A DNA stretch of 64,000 bases. It comes from Erwinia sp050410775. GTDB taxonomy: Bacteria; Pseudomonadota; Gammaproteobacteria; Enterobacterales; Enterobacteriaceae. This document shows positions 25,336 to 34,346 of the stretch, piece by piece. The notes below the pieces were generated by a model. That model saw only the letters and a program-made list of their open reading frames with translations, did not search any database and was not told the origin of the DNA. The position numbers and the translations under genes are program-made. Numbering within the stretch: position 1 is the first letter of the stretch; every line of letters starts with the position of its first letter. The stretch lies in assembly GCF_050410775.1 (NCBI RefSeq), contig NZ_CP191229.1. One strand, written 5' to 3'.

Positions 25336-26532
25336 TCAGGCGATAACACCCAGTTGCTGACCAATTCGGGTAAAGGCGTCTACCGCCCGCTCCAGCTGCT
25401 GCTGGCTGTGGTTGGCTGAGATTTGCGTCCGGATGCGCGCCTGGCCCTGCGGCACCACCGGATAGAAGAAGCCGGTGACGTAGATGCCCTCAGCCTGCAA
25501 AAGACGTGAAAATTCCTGGGCCAGCTTCGCCTCTCCTAACATCACCGGGATGATAGCGTGATCGGCTCCGGCCAGCGTAAAGCCAGCTTTGGTCATCTCA
25601 GTTCTGAAGAACGCCACGTTTTCCCACAGGCGCTGGCGAAGACCGTCACCTTCCATCAGCATGTCCAGTACCTGCAGCGAGGCCGAAACAATGGCCGGCG
25701 CCAGTGAGTTGGAGAATAAATAGGGCCGCGACCGCTGGCGCAGCCACTCCACCACCTCTTTTCGCGCCGCCGTATAACCGCCTGAAGCGCCGCCCAGCGC
25801 TTTACCCAGCGTGCCGGTAATAATGTCTACCCGGCCCATCACGTCACAATATTCATGCGTTCCGCGTCCGCCCGCGCCGACAAAACCCACCGCATGCGAG
25901 TCATCCACCATCACCAGGGCGCCGAAGCGGTCAGCCAGATCGCAGATGCCTTTCAGATTAGCGATAACGCCATCCATGGAAAACACACCGTCGGTGGCGA
26001 TCATAATATGCCGCGCGCCTGCGCTTTTCGCCTCGGTAAGCCGCGCTTCCAGTTCAGCCATATCATTATTGGCATAGCGATAGCGTTTCGCCTTGCACAG
26101 CCTGACGCCATCAATGATGGACGCATGGTTAAGCGCGTCGGAGATGACCGCATCCTCAGGACCGAGCAGGGTCTCAAACAGTCCGCCGTTCGCATCAAAA
26201 CAGGAGGAGTAAAGAATGGCATCTTCCATGCCCAGGAAGGACGCCAGCTGGTTCTCCAGCGTTTTATGCGTCTCCTGCGTGCCGCAGATAAAGCGCACGG
26301 AAGCCATGCCGAAGCCGTAGTTGTCCAGCCCTTCCTTTGCCGCGGAAATCAGCGCGGGATGGTTTGCCAGTCCAAGGTAGTTATTGGCACAGAAGTTAAT
26401 CGCCTGCCCGCCGCCCTCAAGGGTCAGTTCGGCCTGTTGAGCGGAGGTAATGGGGCGTTCCACTTTAAACAGACCCCCTTCATGCAGGGCGGTAAGCTGG
26501 GTTGAAAGCTGTTGATAGAAAGACGAGGGCAT
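25336..26532 (-). CDS. kbl: 2-amino-3-ketobutyrate CoA ligase (glycine C-acetyltransferase)
   Basis: A PLP enzyme that splits 2-amino-3-ketobutyrate with CoA into glycine and acetyl-CoA. The 398-residue length equals E. coli Kbl. INFCANNYLGLANHP, SVRFICGTQ, VDDSHAVGFVG and the PLP-lysine motif TGTLGKALGGASGG (about Lys244) are all present. First gene of the kbl-tdh operon, divergent from hldD. Confidence 0.97.
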   Translation of the reverse strand: MPSSFYQQLSTQLTALHEGGLFKVERPITSAQQAELTLEGGGQAINFCANNYLGLANHPALISAAKEGLDNYGFGMASVRFICGTQETHKTLENQLASFLGMEDAILYSSCFDANGGLFETLLGPEDAVISDALNHASIIDGVRLCKAKRYRYANNDMAELEARLTEAKSAGARHIMIATDGVFSMDGVIANLKGICDLADRFGALVMVDDSHAVGFVGAGGRGTHEYCDVMGRVDIITGTLGKALGGASGGYTAARKEVVEWLRQRSRPYLFSNSLAPAIVSASLQVLDMLMEGDGLRQRLWENVAFFRTEMTKAGFTLAGADHAIIPVMLGEAKLAQEFSRLLQAEGIYVTGFFYPVVPQGQARIRTQISANHSQQQLERAVDAFTRIGQQLGVIA

Positions 26533-26720
26533 TTTTATCCTCCGAAAGGGGCTGAATAGCGAAACATCTTACTGAACGGAACGTGAAGGAACGAGGAAGC
26601 AGATCGGGATGTGTGAGTTTCACAGCATAATTAGCGTCAGCAGAGCGCATTCTCCCGCCGTTACGGCGTCATCTGGCTGTCTGCGTCGTGATGAGATGTT
26701 ATGATAATAGCCATTAGCGC

Positions 26721-26739
26721 GTGAAACTTTCCGTTTCAC
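26721..26739 (+). promoter_or_regulatory. Leader hairpin upstream of hldD
   Basis: GTGAAAC-TTTCC-GTTTCAC is a perfect 7-bp inverted repeat in the hldD 5' region, 25 bases before the ATG and 16 bases downstream of a -10-like TATGAT (26700-26705). It could be an operator or an mRNA hairpin near the AAGG ribosome site. Function is unknown. Confidence 0.45.
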
Positions 26740-26763
26740 CCTCACTCTTTAAGGTTAAAGCTC

Positions 26764-27696
26764 ATGATTATCGTCACTGGCGGCGCAGGATTTATTGGCA
26801 GCAACATTATTAAGACGTTGAATGATAAAGGCCATAAAGACATTCTGGTGGTCGACAACCTGAAAGATGGCACCAAGTTCGCCAACCTGGTCGATCTGGA
26901 TATTGCTGATTATATGGATAAGGAAGATTTCCAGATCGCCATTCTCGCCGATGAAGATTTTGGCGACGTCGAGGCGGTGTTCCACGAAGGCGCCTGCTCG
27001 TCAACGACCGAATGGGACGGCAAGTACATGATGGACAACAACTATCAGTACTCCAAAGAGCTGCTTCACTACTGCCTGGATCACCAGATCCCCTTCCTGT
27101 ACGCCTCCTCAGCAGCCACCTACGGCGGCCGTAATGATAACTTTATCGAAGAGCGCCAGTACGAGGAGCCGCTGAACGTCTACGGCTACTCCAAAATGCT
27201 GTTTGACCATTACGTGCGTGAGATCCTGCCTGAAGCGCAGTCGCAGATTTGTGGCTTCCGCTATTTTAACGTTTATGGCCCGCGTGAAGGCCATAAAGGC
27301 AGCATGGCGAGCGTTGCGTTTCATCTGAACACCCAGCTGACGAACGGCGAAAATCCAAAACTGTTCGAAGGCAGCGACGGCTTCAAGCGCGACTTCATTT
27401 ACGTGGAGGACGTGGCTGCCGTCAACCTGTGGTTCTGGGAAAACAGCGTATCCGGCATCTTTAACTGCGGAACGGGCCGGGCGGAATCTTTCCAGGAAGT
27501 GGCGGATGCCGCGCTGAATTATCATCAGAAAGGTGAAATTGAGTACATCCCCTTCCCGGAGAAGCTGAAAGGCCGCTATCAGGCTTACACCCTTGCCGAC
27601 CTGACTAAACTGCGTGCGGCGGGCTACGACAAGCCGTTTAAAACCGTGGCCGAAGGGGTGGCTGACTACATGGCCTGGCTTAACCGCAAGGCATAA
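26764..27696 (+). CDS. hldD: ADP-L-glycero-D-manno-heptose-6-epimerase
   Basis: Last step in making the heptose donor for the LPS inner core (also rfaD/gmhD). It has 310 residues: Rossmann motif VTGGAGFIGSN, the SDR Tyr140/Lys144 in YGYSKMLFDHY, and YFNVYGPREGHKGSMASVAF. It starts the hldD-waaF-waaC run. AAGG lies 9 bases before the ATG. In E. coli the gene is heat-inducible; I could not identify a convincing sigma-32 promoter here. Confidence 0.97.
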   Translation: MIIVTGGAGFIGSNIIKTLNDKGHKDILVVDNLKDGTKFANLVDLDIADYMDKEDFQIAILADEDFGDVEAVFHEGACSSTTEWDGKYMMDNNYQYSKELLHYCLDHQIPFLYASSAATYGGRNDNFIEERQYEEPLNVYGYSKMLFDHYVREILPEAQSQICGFRYFNVYGPREGHKGSMASVAFHLNTQLTNGENPKLFEGSDGFKRDFIYVEDVAAVNLWFWENSVSGIFNCGTGRAESFQEVADAALNYHQKGEIEYIPFPEKLKGRYQAYTLADLTKLRAAGYDKPFKTVAEGVADYMAWLNRKA

Positions 27697-27710
27697 CGGG
27701 ACGTACCGGC

Positions 27711-28772
27711 ATGAAAATTCTGGTAATCGGCCCCTCCTGGGTCGGCGATATGATGATGTCGCAAAGCCTCTATCGCACGCTGAAGGCCCTCCATCCTGAC
27801 GCCGTGATTGACGTGATGGCGCCCGCGTGGTGTCGTCCTCTTCTCTCGCGGATGCCCGAGGTTAACGAAGCACTGTCGATGCCGCTGGGGCATGGCGCGC
27901 TTGCGCTGGGCGAACGTCGCCGGCTGGGAAAAGCGCTTCGCGATCGGGGCTATGACCGGGCTTATGTGCTGCCTAATTCGTTTAAATCCGCGCTCGTTCC
28001 TTTCTTCGCCAATATTCCGACCCGTATCGGCTGGCGGGGTGAAATGCGCTACGGCCTGCTGAATGATGTGCGGGTGCTGGATAAAGCCGCGTTTCCCCTG
28101 ATGGTGGAGCGCTACGTGGCGCTGGCGTATGACAAGGCGCAGATCAACAGCGCAGCCGATCTGCCTCAGCCGCTGCTCTGGCCCAGACTTCAGGTGAGCG
28201 GGGCGGAGAAAACCGCTACCGCCAGCGAGTTTGGCCTGTCGGCGGAGAGACCGCTGGTAGGATTCTGTCCGGGCGCCGAGTTCGGGCCGGCCAAGCGCTG
28301 GCCCCACTATCACTATGCGGTGCTTGCGCAAAAGCTAATCGATGAAGGCGCTCAGATCGTGCTCTTTGGTTCCGCGAAAGATAAAGAAACCGGTGAACAG
28401 ATCCTGCAAAGCCTGCAACCGCATTCCCGCGCGCACTGCCGTAACCTGGCCGGTGAAACACAGCTTGAGCAGGCGGTGATCCTGCTGGCTCACTGCCGTG
28501 CCGTGATCAGCAACGATTCGGGGTTGATGCATATTGCCGCCGCGCTCGATTGCCCGCTGGTCGCGCTCTATGGACCAAGCAGCCCGGATTTCACCCCGCC
28601 GCTCTCCGAAAAAGCCCGCGTGATCCGCCTGATCACCGGCTACCACAAAGTCCGTAAAGGGGATGCCGAAGAGGGCTATCATCAGAGCCTGATCGACATC
28701 ACGCCAGAACGCGTTATCGCTGAACTGGACTCTTTGCTGGAGATAAGCCAGGAGACTGAATGCAGGTCCTGA
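27711..28772 (+). CDS. waaF: ADP-heptose:LPS heptosyltransferase II
   Basis: GT9 enzyme that adds the second heptose to the LPS inner core at the cytoplasmic face of the inner membrane. It has 353 residues: MKILVIGPSWVGDMMMSQSL at the N-terminus, CPGAEFGPAKRWPHYHYA, and the donor-site motif NDSGLMHIAAAL. It begins 14 bases after hldD and overlaps waaC by 13 bases, an operon arrangement shared by enterobacteria. Confidence 0.97.
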   Translation: MKILVIGPSWVGDMMMSQSLYRTLKALHPDAVIDVMAPAWCRPLLSRMPEVNEALSMPLGHGALALGERRRLGKALRDRGYDRAYVLPNSFKSALVPFFANIPTRIGWRGEMRYGLLNDVRVLDKAAFPLMVERYVALAYDKAQINSAADLPQPLLWPRLQVSGAEKTATASEFGLSAERPLVGFCPGAEFGPAKRWPHYHYAVLAQKLIDEGAQIVLFGSAKDKETGEQILQSLQPHSRAHCRNLAGETQLEQAVILLAHCRAVISNDSGLMHIAAALDCPLVALYGPSSPDFTPPLSEKARVIRLITGYHKVRKGDAEEGYHQSLIDITPERVIAELDSLLEISQETECRS

Positions 28773-29752
28773 TTGTTAAAACGTCCTCAATGGGGGACGT
28801 GCTTCACACGCTCCCTGCCCTGACGGACGCCATGGCGGCCATTCCGGGGATCCGCTTCGACTGGGTGGTGGAAGAGGGTTTTGCGCAAATACCTTCCTGG
28901 CATCCTGCCGTTGACCGCGTCATTCCGGTCGCCATCCGCCGCTGGCGCAAGCACTGGTTCGGCAGTCAGGTCCGGGAAGAACGGTTTCTGTTTAAGCGGG
29001 AGGTTCAGTCACGCGACTATGATGTGGTCATTGATGCCCAGGGGCTGATCAAAAGCGCCGCGCTGGTCACCCGCATCGCAAAAGGCGTTAAGCATGGCCA
29101 GGACAGCCGCAGCGCCAGAGAGCCCTTCGCCAGCTGGTGGTATGACACCCGCCATGAGATTGATAAAAAGCAGCACGCCGTTCAGCGCACGCGCGAACTG
29201 TTCGCCAAAAGCCTCGGTTATGCGCTGCCGGAAAGCGAAGGTGATTATGCAATTTCAGCGCATTTTCTCGCTGAGCCGCCTGCGGATGCCGGCAGTTACC
29301 TGGTCTTCCTGCATGCCACCACCCGGGATGCCAAGCACTGGCCGGAAAGTCACTGGCGCGAACTGATCGGGCTACTGAGCGGGACGGGCATGAAGATTAA
29401 GCTCCCCTGGGGCGCCGAACATGAGCACCAGCGCGCTCAGCGACTGGCGGAAGGATTTGAGCACGCCGAGGTTCTGCCTAAACTGACGCTGGAGCAGGTC
29501 GCCCGGACGCTGGCCGGTGCCCGCGCCGTTGTGTCAGTGGATACCGGCCTCAGCCACCTGACTGCGGCGCTGGATCGCCCGAACATCACGCTTTATGGCC
29601 CTACCGATCCCGGCTTGATTGGCGGCTACGGCAAAAATCAGTGGGTGCTGCGCCCCGTTGAGGGAAACAACATGGCGGATATCTCCGCGCAAAACGTGAT
29701 GGAGAAACTGCTTCCTCTTACCGGCAATCTGACGACTGGCCCGAAGCCTTAA
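28760..29752 (+). CDS. waaC: ADP-heptose:LPS heptosyltransferase I
   Basis: GT9 enzyme that adds the first heptose to Kdo2-lipid A. It has 330 residues: MQVLIVKTSSMGDVLHTLPA, VVIDAQGLIKSAALVTRIA, HATTRDAKHWPESHWREL, and SVDTGLSHLTAALDRP for ADP-heptose binding. Start and stop overlap waaF (13 bases) and the next glycosyltransferase (TAATG, 1 base). Confidence 0.97.
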   Translation: MQVLIVKTSSMGDVLHTLPALTDAMAAIPGIRFDWVVEEGFAQIPSWHPAVDRVIPVAIRRWRKHWFGSQVREERFLFKREVQSRDYDVVIDAQGLIKSAALVTRIAKGVKHGQDSRSAREPFASWWYDTRHEIDKKQHAVQRTRELFAKSLGYALPESEGDYAISAHFLAEPPADAGSYLVFLHATTRDAKHWPESHWRELIGLLSGTGMKIKLPWGAEHEHQRAQRLAEGFEHAEVLPKLTLEQVARTLAGARAVVSVDTGLSHLTAALDRPNITLYGPTDPGLIGGYGKNQWVLRPVEGNNMADISAQNVMEKLLPLTGNLTTGPKP

Positions 29753-30672
29753 TGAACGCATCCTGTTTGCTAAGTGTGTTAATCGCCGCGCATAACTGCG
29801 AAGCATATCTCGCCGGTACGCTCGACAGTATTATCGCCTCTCTGGGCAGCTCGCTGGACAAGGCGGAGATAATCATCATCAACGACGCCTCCACGGACGG
29901 AACGCAGGCTGTTATTGAAGCGTATGCCGCCAGGCTGCCGCAGATCCGCTCTGGCAATACGGATTTCCGCAATGTTGGCAAAGTCCGCAACCGTGCGGTA
30001 CAGCTGGCAAAAGGTGACTATATTCTGATGGTGGACGGGGACGACACCCTGCTGCCTGGCGCGTTGCACGATCGGCTGGCCGTTCTGGCGCAGGAGAAGC
30101 CGGATATTCTGCTCAGCAAAATTATCGAAGTGCATGCCGATAGTGTGATTCCTGAGTGGCAGACCGCCAGACCGGAGACGCTGACCCCTCACGATGCTAT
30201 TGAGCGCTTTCTGATCCATCGCGACTATCAGGCCCATTTCATCGGACAGTTTTTCTCACGCCGACTTTTTCAGCAGCACGCTTTTCCCGATTTTATCTGT
30301 TACGAAGATACCTGGCTTTTCCCGCAGATGCTGACCCAGAGCGGGAAAACGCTCTTCTGCCGGGCAGGCTTTTACCTTTACCGTAAGCATCAGCAGAGCC
30401 TTTCCTCGGTTATCAATGACGATAAAATCGCCTGCCTGATCGCCGCCACGCAAAACCTTGATGTCGTCCTCCCTGCGCGCTATCAGGCCCTGATTACCTG
30501 CCACTGGCTGGACGTGGCAAACCGTTACCACAGCCAGCTACGGGGAACGCCAGAAGGCCGCGCCCTGCTGGCGCGTATCCGTGGGGTCAGCCTGCTGGGG
30601 TTTCTGCTGAACGGTAAAGTCAGAATGAGCTACAAGCGCAAAATGCTTAAGGTACGCAGGCGCGGCCTGTAA
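29752..30672 (+). CDS. GT2-family glycosyltransferase in the LPS core locus
   Basis: A 306-residue GT-A enzyme. SVLIAAHNCEAYLAGTLDSI and IIIINDASTDGTQ give the nucleotide-sugar fold, and VDGDDTLLPGAL contains the metal-binding DxD. ICYEDTWLFPQ supplies the ED motif of the catalytic base. The basic C-terminal tail (KRKMLKVRRRGL) suggests membrane contact. Its ATG overlaps the waaC stop by one base, so it is translated with waaC and probably adds an outer-core sugar. E. coli has waaL at this place. The sugar added is not predictable. Confidence 0.85.
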   Translation: MNASCLLSVLIAAHNCEAYLAGTLDSIIASLGSSLDKAEIIIINDASTDGTQAVIEAYAARLPQIRSGNTDFRNVGKVRNRAVQLAKGDYILMVDGDDTLLPGALHDRLAVLAQEKPDILLSKIIEVHADSVIPEWQTARPETLTPHDAIERFLIHRDYQAHFIGQFFSRRLFQQHAFPDFICYEDTWLFPQMLTQSGKTLFCRAGFYLYRKHQQSLSSVINDDKIACLIAATQNLDVVLPARYQALITCHWLDVANRYHSQLRGTPEGRALLARIRGVSLLGFLLNGKVRMSYKRKMLKVRRRGL

Positions 30673-30682
30673 CCTTGCCTGC

Positions 30683-31663
30683 TCAGGGCGCCGGTTTGGT
30701 CAGCCCGTACTCCGCTAACGTCATGCCGGCCGTCCGGGTATGCAGCCAGCCGAAGAGCTGTTCCAGATCGTCGTAAAGCCGCTCAATATCCGCTTCATCC
30801 TTAAAGGTCGGACTACCGTCTGGCATAAACTCGGAGGAATGAAGCATAAATTCGACGTAATCCGCGCCTTCAGCCAGCGTTTTTTCCGCGACGCCGATCA
30901 TCTGCTGCACGTTGCCGCCGGCTGGCCGGAGCCAGTGAACTGACGGGCTTCGCTGCTTGCCACGCAGGCGATCGTAGCCCTGCTTCAGCCCGTTCATCAG
31001 CCCTGAATGCTTATACTGAATGCTCATAGGCACTTCCAGCAGCGTGGAATTGCCGGGGCGCGAGATCGCCTCAGGATCCAGATAATAGGCGTGACGGGGA
31101 AAGTGCGTATAGTTACTGCCGCCGTTTCCCTGCGGCGCGCCGGGTGCGAACGTCCAGTTCACCCGTGGCGTCACGGAACAATCGACCCGGTAACCGAACT
31201 CAATCAGCAGCCGGGCATACTCTTCGTTGAACGCCCAGCGTCCGGCGCGATGGCTGAGCATTTTGGTATCGAAGGTTTCTTCCAGCAGCTGCGTCATAAA
31301 AGCGATTTTTTTATGCATCTCCTCACGGGGATACTCGATCAGATAGGGCTGAAAGCGCCAGTCGTCGCCGGTAAGATCATAAGCAGGCGGGCTGTTCCAC
31401 GCATGCAGGTGCATGCCGACCTCTCCCGTCTGGCGGGCGATCACATCGCGGGCAAAATCGATATAAACCGGATCGATCGCCATTTCATAATTAGTCAGCC
31501 AGGTGGGCTTAAAACCATATTTCTCGCAAAGTTGCTGGAAACGGGCGAGGTAGCTGGCGTTGCGGGTGGTCACTTCACCGGAACGATTACGCCAAAGGTT
31601 GTCGCCTTCGGTATCAATGGTAATAAGAAATGCGGGTTTGTTCATGCCGGTGTCAGACTCCAT
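30683..31663 (-). CDS. Polysaccharide deacetylase-like protein, WabN-type candidate, inverted in the core locus
   Basis: A 326-residue protein with a NodB-like barrel but no signal peptide, so it is cytosolic. Metal-site candidates are Asp17 in FLITIDTEGD, His85 and His87 in EVGMHLHAWNSPP, and SHRAGRWAF (137-145). The start at 31663 has AAAGG 5 bases upstream; ATG 31645 is an alternative without one. It is the only gene of the core locus on the minus strand, converging on the GT2 gene. In Klebsiella and Serratia core loci the deacetylase WabN converts core GlcNAc, added by WabH, to GlcN. The neighbourhood (waaQ, wabG-like, waaE, a GT4) makes an equivalent role plausible, but this is inference. 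Confidence 0.7.
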   Translation of the reverse strand: MESDTGMNKPAFLITIDTEGDNLWRNRSGEVTTRNASYLARFQQLCEKYGFKPTWLTNYEMAIDPVYIDFARDVIARQTGEVGMHLHAWNSPPAYDLTGDDWRFQPYLIEYPREEMHKKIAFMTQLLEETFDTKMLSHRAGRWAFNEEYARLLIEFGYRVDCSVTPRVNWTFAPGAPQGNGGSNYTHFPRHAYYLDPEAISRPGNSTLLEVPMSIQYKHSGLMNGLKQGYDRLRGKQRSPSVHWLRPAGGNVQQMIGVAEKTLAEGADYVEFMLHSSEFMPDGSPTFKDEADIERLYDDLEQLFGWLHTRTAGMTLAEYGLTKPAP

Positions 31664-31928
31664 AATAACCTTTCTGATATGTTACGCCGCCAGCGTTGTT
31701 GCAGAAAGCTTTACCGACGCCCAACGGAAGCCGGGAATCGATGTAGCGCTATCTTTTTTAATTTTCTAAGATAATCTGGGCCAGTGGCAGCAAATCTCCC
31801 GTTCTGAAGGAGGAGACACAGCATTAAATCCCTCATGTTAAAACAGAGGGGAATTTCTGAGTGGTAATGACACTGGCGCAGGGAAAAGAAAAGGTCCTGC
31901 TTTGCTGCGAAATTTAAAGGATAAAAAA

Positions 31929-33035
31929 TTGTCCAGACGCATCTTGATGATCATTGATGGCCTTCCCGGCGGGGGCGCAGAGAAGGTAGTCCTTACTCTG
32001 TCTAAAGGGCTGGTCGATCGCGGCCATCAGGTCGTTCTCTTTTCCTTGCGCACGGTTTGCGATTACACCATTCCCGAAGGCGTGGACTTTCAGATCGTTG
32101 CTGACGCCTGCAAAAAACCCTGGCGCAAGCTGACGGAGCTTGACCGGCGCGCCGCCCTGCTGGATGAGGCGGTTGCGGCGGCGGAAACAGCCGGAGGCCG
32201 CTTTGATCTGGTGTTATCACATCTGCATAAAACTGACCGCATCGTCAGCCGCTGTAAACGGCTCCGGCCTGAAATAACCTGGTTTTGCATCCATGGCGTT
32301 TTTTCCGCGTCTTATCTGTCGCGCCGTAAAGGGGTTTCCCGATGGCTGAAAAAGTGCAAAACGCGTAGCGTTTACCGGCATCGCAATCTGATCGGCGTGT
32401 CTCAGTATGTGATTGACGATTTGAAAGAGGTTTTTCATGTCAGGCCAAACCAGAATCGGGTTATCTTCAACCCTTTCGATTTTGACGCGATCCGCCAGCT
32501 TTCGCTGGAACCGTGCAGCCTGGAAGGGACGGACTACCTGATCCACGTGGGGCGTTTTCATCAGACCAAACGCCACGATCGCCTGCTTCGTGCCTATGCG
32601 AAAAGTACGTTAACCGTCCCGCTGGTGCTGATTGGCCAGGGCAGCAGCGAAGCGACCGCCGCGCTTAAGCGACTGGCTGAAGAGCTGAATATCGCCGACC
32701 GCGTGATTTTTCAGGGCTTTACCAGCAATCCCTATCCCTGGATCCGCCACGCCAGAGAATTGATTGTCAGCTCGGACAGCGAGGGGTTTGGCAACGTGCT
32801 GGTTGAGGCGCTAATTTGCGGCACGCCTATCGTCAGCACCCGCTGCCCGGGTGGGCCAGTCAGCATAATGACGGGCGATTTGGCCAGGGGACTTGCTGAG
32901 ATGAATGAGGATTCGCTTGCCGCCACCATGAAGGCGATTTACCAGCACCCTCCGGCCATTGCGGATCTGGATTTGACGATCTACAGCATTGAGGCTGTAT
33001 GCCAACAATATCTTGATCTCATTACGCTTGAGTAA
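31929..33035 (+). CDS. GT4-family glycosyltransferase in the core locus (WabH-like candidate)
   Basis: A 368-residue GT-B enzyme starting SRRILMIIDGLPGGGAEKVV, with DYLIHVGRFHQTKRHDRLL opening the C-terminal domain, VIFQGFTSNPYPWI, and the E-x7-E motif SDSEGFGNVLVEALICG. The frame is open from a TTG at 31902. A TTG at 31929 has a perfect AAGGA 7 bases upstream and starts just before the family motif, so I use it. It faces away from the deacetylase gene, with about 265 bp between them for two promoters. By family and context it may be the N-acetylglucosaminyltransferase whose product the deacetylase modifies (inference). Confidence 0.78.
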   Translation: MSRRILMIIDGLPGGGAEKVVLTLSKGLVDRGHQVVLFSLRTVCDYTIPEGVDFQIVADACKKPWRKLTELDRRAALLDEAVAAAETAGGRFDLVLSHLHKTDRIVSRCKRLRPEITWFCIHGVFSASYLSRRKGVSRWLKKCKTRSVYRHRNLIGVSQYVIDDLKEVFHVRPNQNRVIFNPFDFDAIRQLSLEPCSLEGTDYLIHVGRFHQTKRHDRLLRAYAKSTLTVPLVLIGQGSSEATAALKRLAEELNIADRVIFQGFTSNPYPWIRHARELIVSSDSEGFGNVLVEALICGTPIVSTRCPGGPVSIMTGDLARGLAEMNEDSLAATMKAIYQHPPAIADLDLTIYSIEAVCQQYLDLITLE

Positions 33036-33193
33036 GCCGTACCACAGGCTGTACTGGATCGCCCGTTACCCTATTTGTTTATGCTACTTGTAAGGTTTAG
33101 CCCATGATAACGCTCAAAGGCAGGAACGGATATCAGAGCCTCATGAAACAACACAGCGGCTTAATGGCCTGTTCAGTACAGGAAAGTTTAACG

Positions 33194-33215
33194 CCTCTCA
33201 GACGCAGAGGATTTT
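33194..33215 (+). terminator. Possible attenuator hairpin before the GT9 gene
   Basis: CCTCT-CAGACGC-AGAGG followed by ATTTTT within the 205-bp leader between the GT4 and GT9 genes. The stem is only 5 bp, so it is a weak terminator or attenuator candidate. Confidence 0.35.
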
Positions 33216-33240
33216 TCAGTTCGCTCAGGGAGAGTAGAGC

Positions 33241-34338
33241 GTGAGTTATGTTCTGTTATTTTTTCTTATTTTTCCGGTCAAACTGCTGTTCAAACTGACG
33301 AAGAAAAAAACCGGGCGCAATCTGGTTATCCAGACGGCGAAAATCGGTGATTTTATTAATATCACGCCTCTTCTCAGCCACTTACAACACAGTGACGCTC
33401 TGCTGAGCCGCTCGGTTGCGCCCCTGGCGCAGCACGATGCCACGCTGGATGAGATTTTCTATATTGAGGAACATAAGGGCAGTTTGCTGGCGAAATTCCG
33501 GCTCGCCTTCAGGCTGATGAACAGATACGACAACGTTTATCTGCTGCATCCGAATAACATTAATCTGTTTTTTGCCGCCTGCTGCAACGCCAGCAATAAA
33601 CAGTTTCTCTCTATGTATCGCCGTAAAGCCTATCAGGTCTTCTTTTATCTCACCGCAACGGGGACGGTTGAGCATGAGAAAACCTCGCTGACGCTGGAAA
33701 ATTATCTCAGGCTGGCCGATCGCTCACTGACTAAAGAGAGCTATTCCAAACATGCGACGCTCCCGCTGCTGAAGCCACACGACACGCCTGAAGAGGTGTT
33801 TCGCAAGGACAAAATCAAGATTGGCATCAGCATTTCTGCCGGCAATCAGGCAAAGACGATCCCGCCGGAAATCTGGAAGCGGCTGTTTGAGCGGCTGAGC
33901 GATCTGCCGTGTCTGTTCTACGTTTTCGGCGCGCCAAATGAACTTCCCCGGCTCAACGCGCTCTATAACGAGGTCGGTGAAGCCGACAACATTGTGAATT
34001 TGATAGGTAAAGTCTCTCTAGAAGGGCTGCCCTGGGCGATTGGGAATATGGATTTCTATGTGGCGTCGGACTCCGGCAACGCTTACATTGCGGATGCGCA
34101 GAATGTACCCGTCATCCTGATTTATGGCCCCTGCTGCGTTGAAGAGCAGCGTCCTCTGGGCGACGTTTTATTGATCGGGCCGGATAACATTGCCCCCTCT
34201 TCCTTTGTTTTTCATGCCCTTTATCAGTTTACGCATCCGGTTGAGCAGCTTTACGATCTCAACCAGAAAAAACTGAATGATATTCATGAATTTATTATGG
34301 CACGTCACCCCAACCTGACGCCTGAACAGAAGATATAA
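33241..34338 (+). CDS. GT9-family (heptosyltransferase-like) protein
   Basis: A 365-residue member of the heptosyltransferase family, divergent from WaaC/F/Q. An N-terminal hydrophobic stretch (VLLFFLIFPVKLLFKL) precedes NLVIQTAKIGDFINITPLL, the family N-terminal loop. Later come GISISAGNQAKTIP and ASDSGNAYIADAQNVPVILI, the donor-site block. It starts with GTG, with GGGAG 8 bases upstream. By eye its composition is somewhat more AT-rich than its neighbours. It may transfer a heptose or another sugar to the core; the membrane-like N-terminus is unusual for soluble GT9 enzymes. Confidence 0.78.
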   Translation: MSYVLLFFLIFPVKLLFKLTKKKTGRNLVIQTAKIGDFINITPLLSHLQHSDALLSRSVAPLAQHDATLDEIFYIEEHKGSLLAKFRLAFRLMNRYDNVYLLHPNNINLFFAACCNASNKQFLSMYRRKAYQVFFYLTATGTVEHEKTSLTLENYLRLADRSLTKESYSKHATLPLLKPHDTPEEVFRKDKIKIGISISAGNQAKTIPPEIWKRLFERLSDLPCLFYVFGAPNELPRLNALYNEVGEADNIVNLIGKVSLEGLPWAIGNMDFYVASDSGNAYIADAQNVPVILIYGPCCVEEQRPLGDVLLIGPDNIAPSSFVFHALYQFTHPVEQLYDLNQKKLNDIHEFIMARHPNLTPEQKI

Positions 34339-34346
34339 TCCTGAGT

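Noticed and set aside
31830..31850. CCCTC...GAGGG hairpin in the deacetylase-GT4 intergenic region
   Set aside because: Only a 5-bp stem with an 11-nt loop and no T-run; not distinguishable from chance.
31851..31880. JUMPstart/ops-like sequence near GAGTGGTAATGACAC
   Set aside because: Matches the ops consensus GGCGGTAGCGTG at too few positions to be called an RfaH site.
31902..31928. TTG at 31902 as start of the GT4 gene
   Set aside because: It has no Shine-Dalgarno; the TTG at 31929 has AAGGA at 7 bases and begins just before the family motif.
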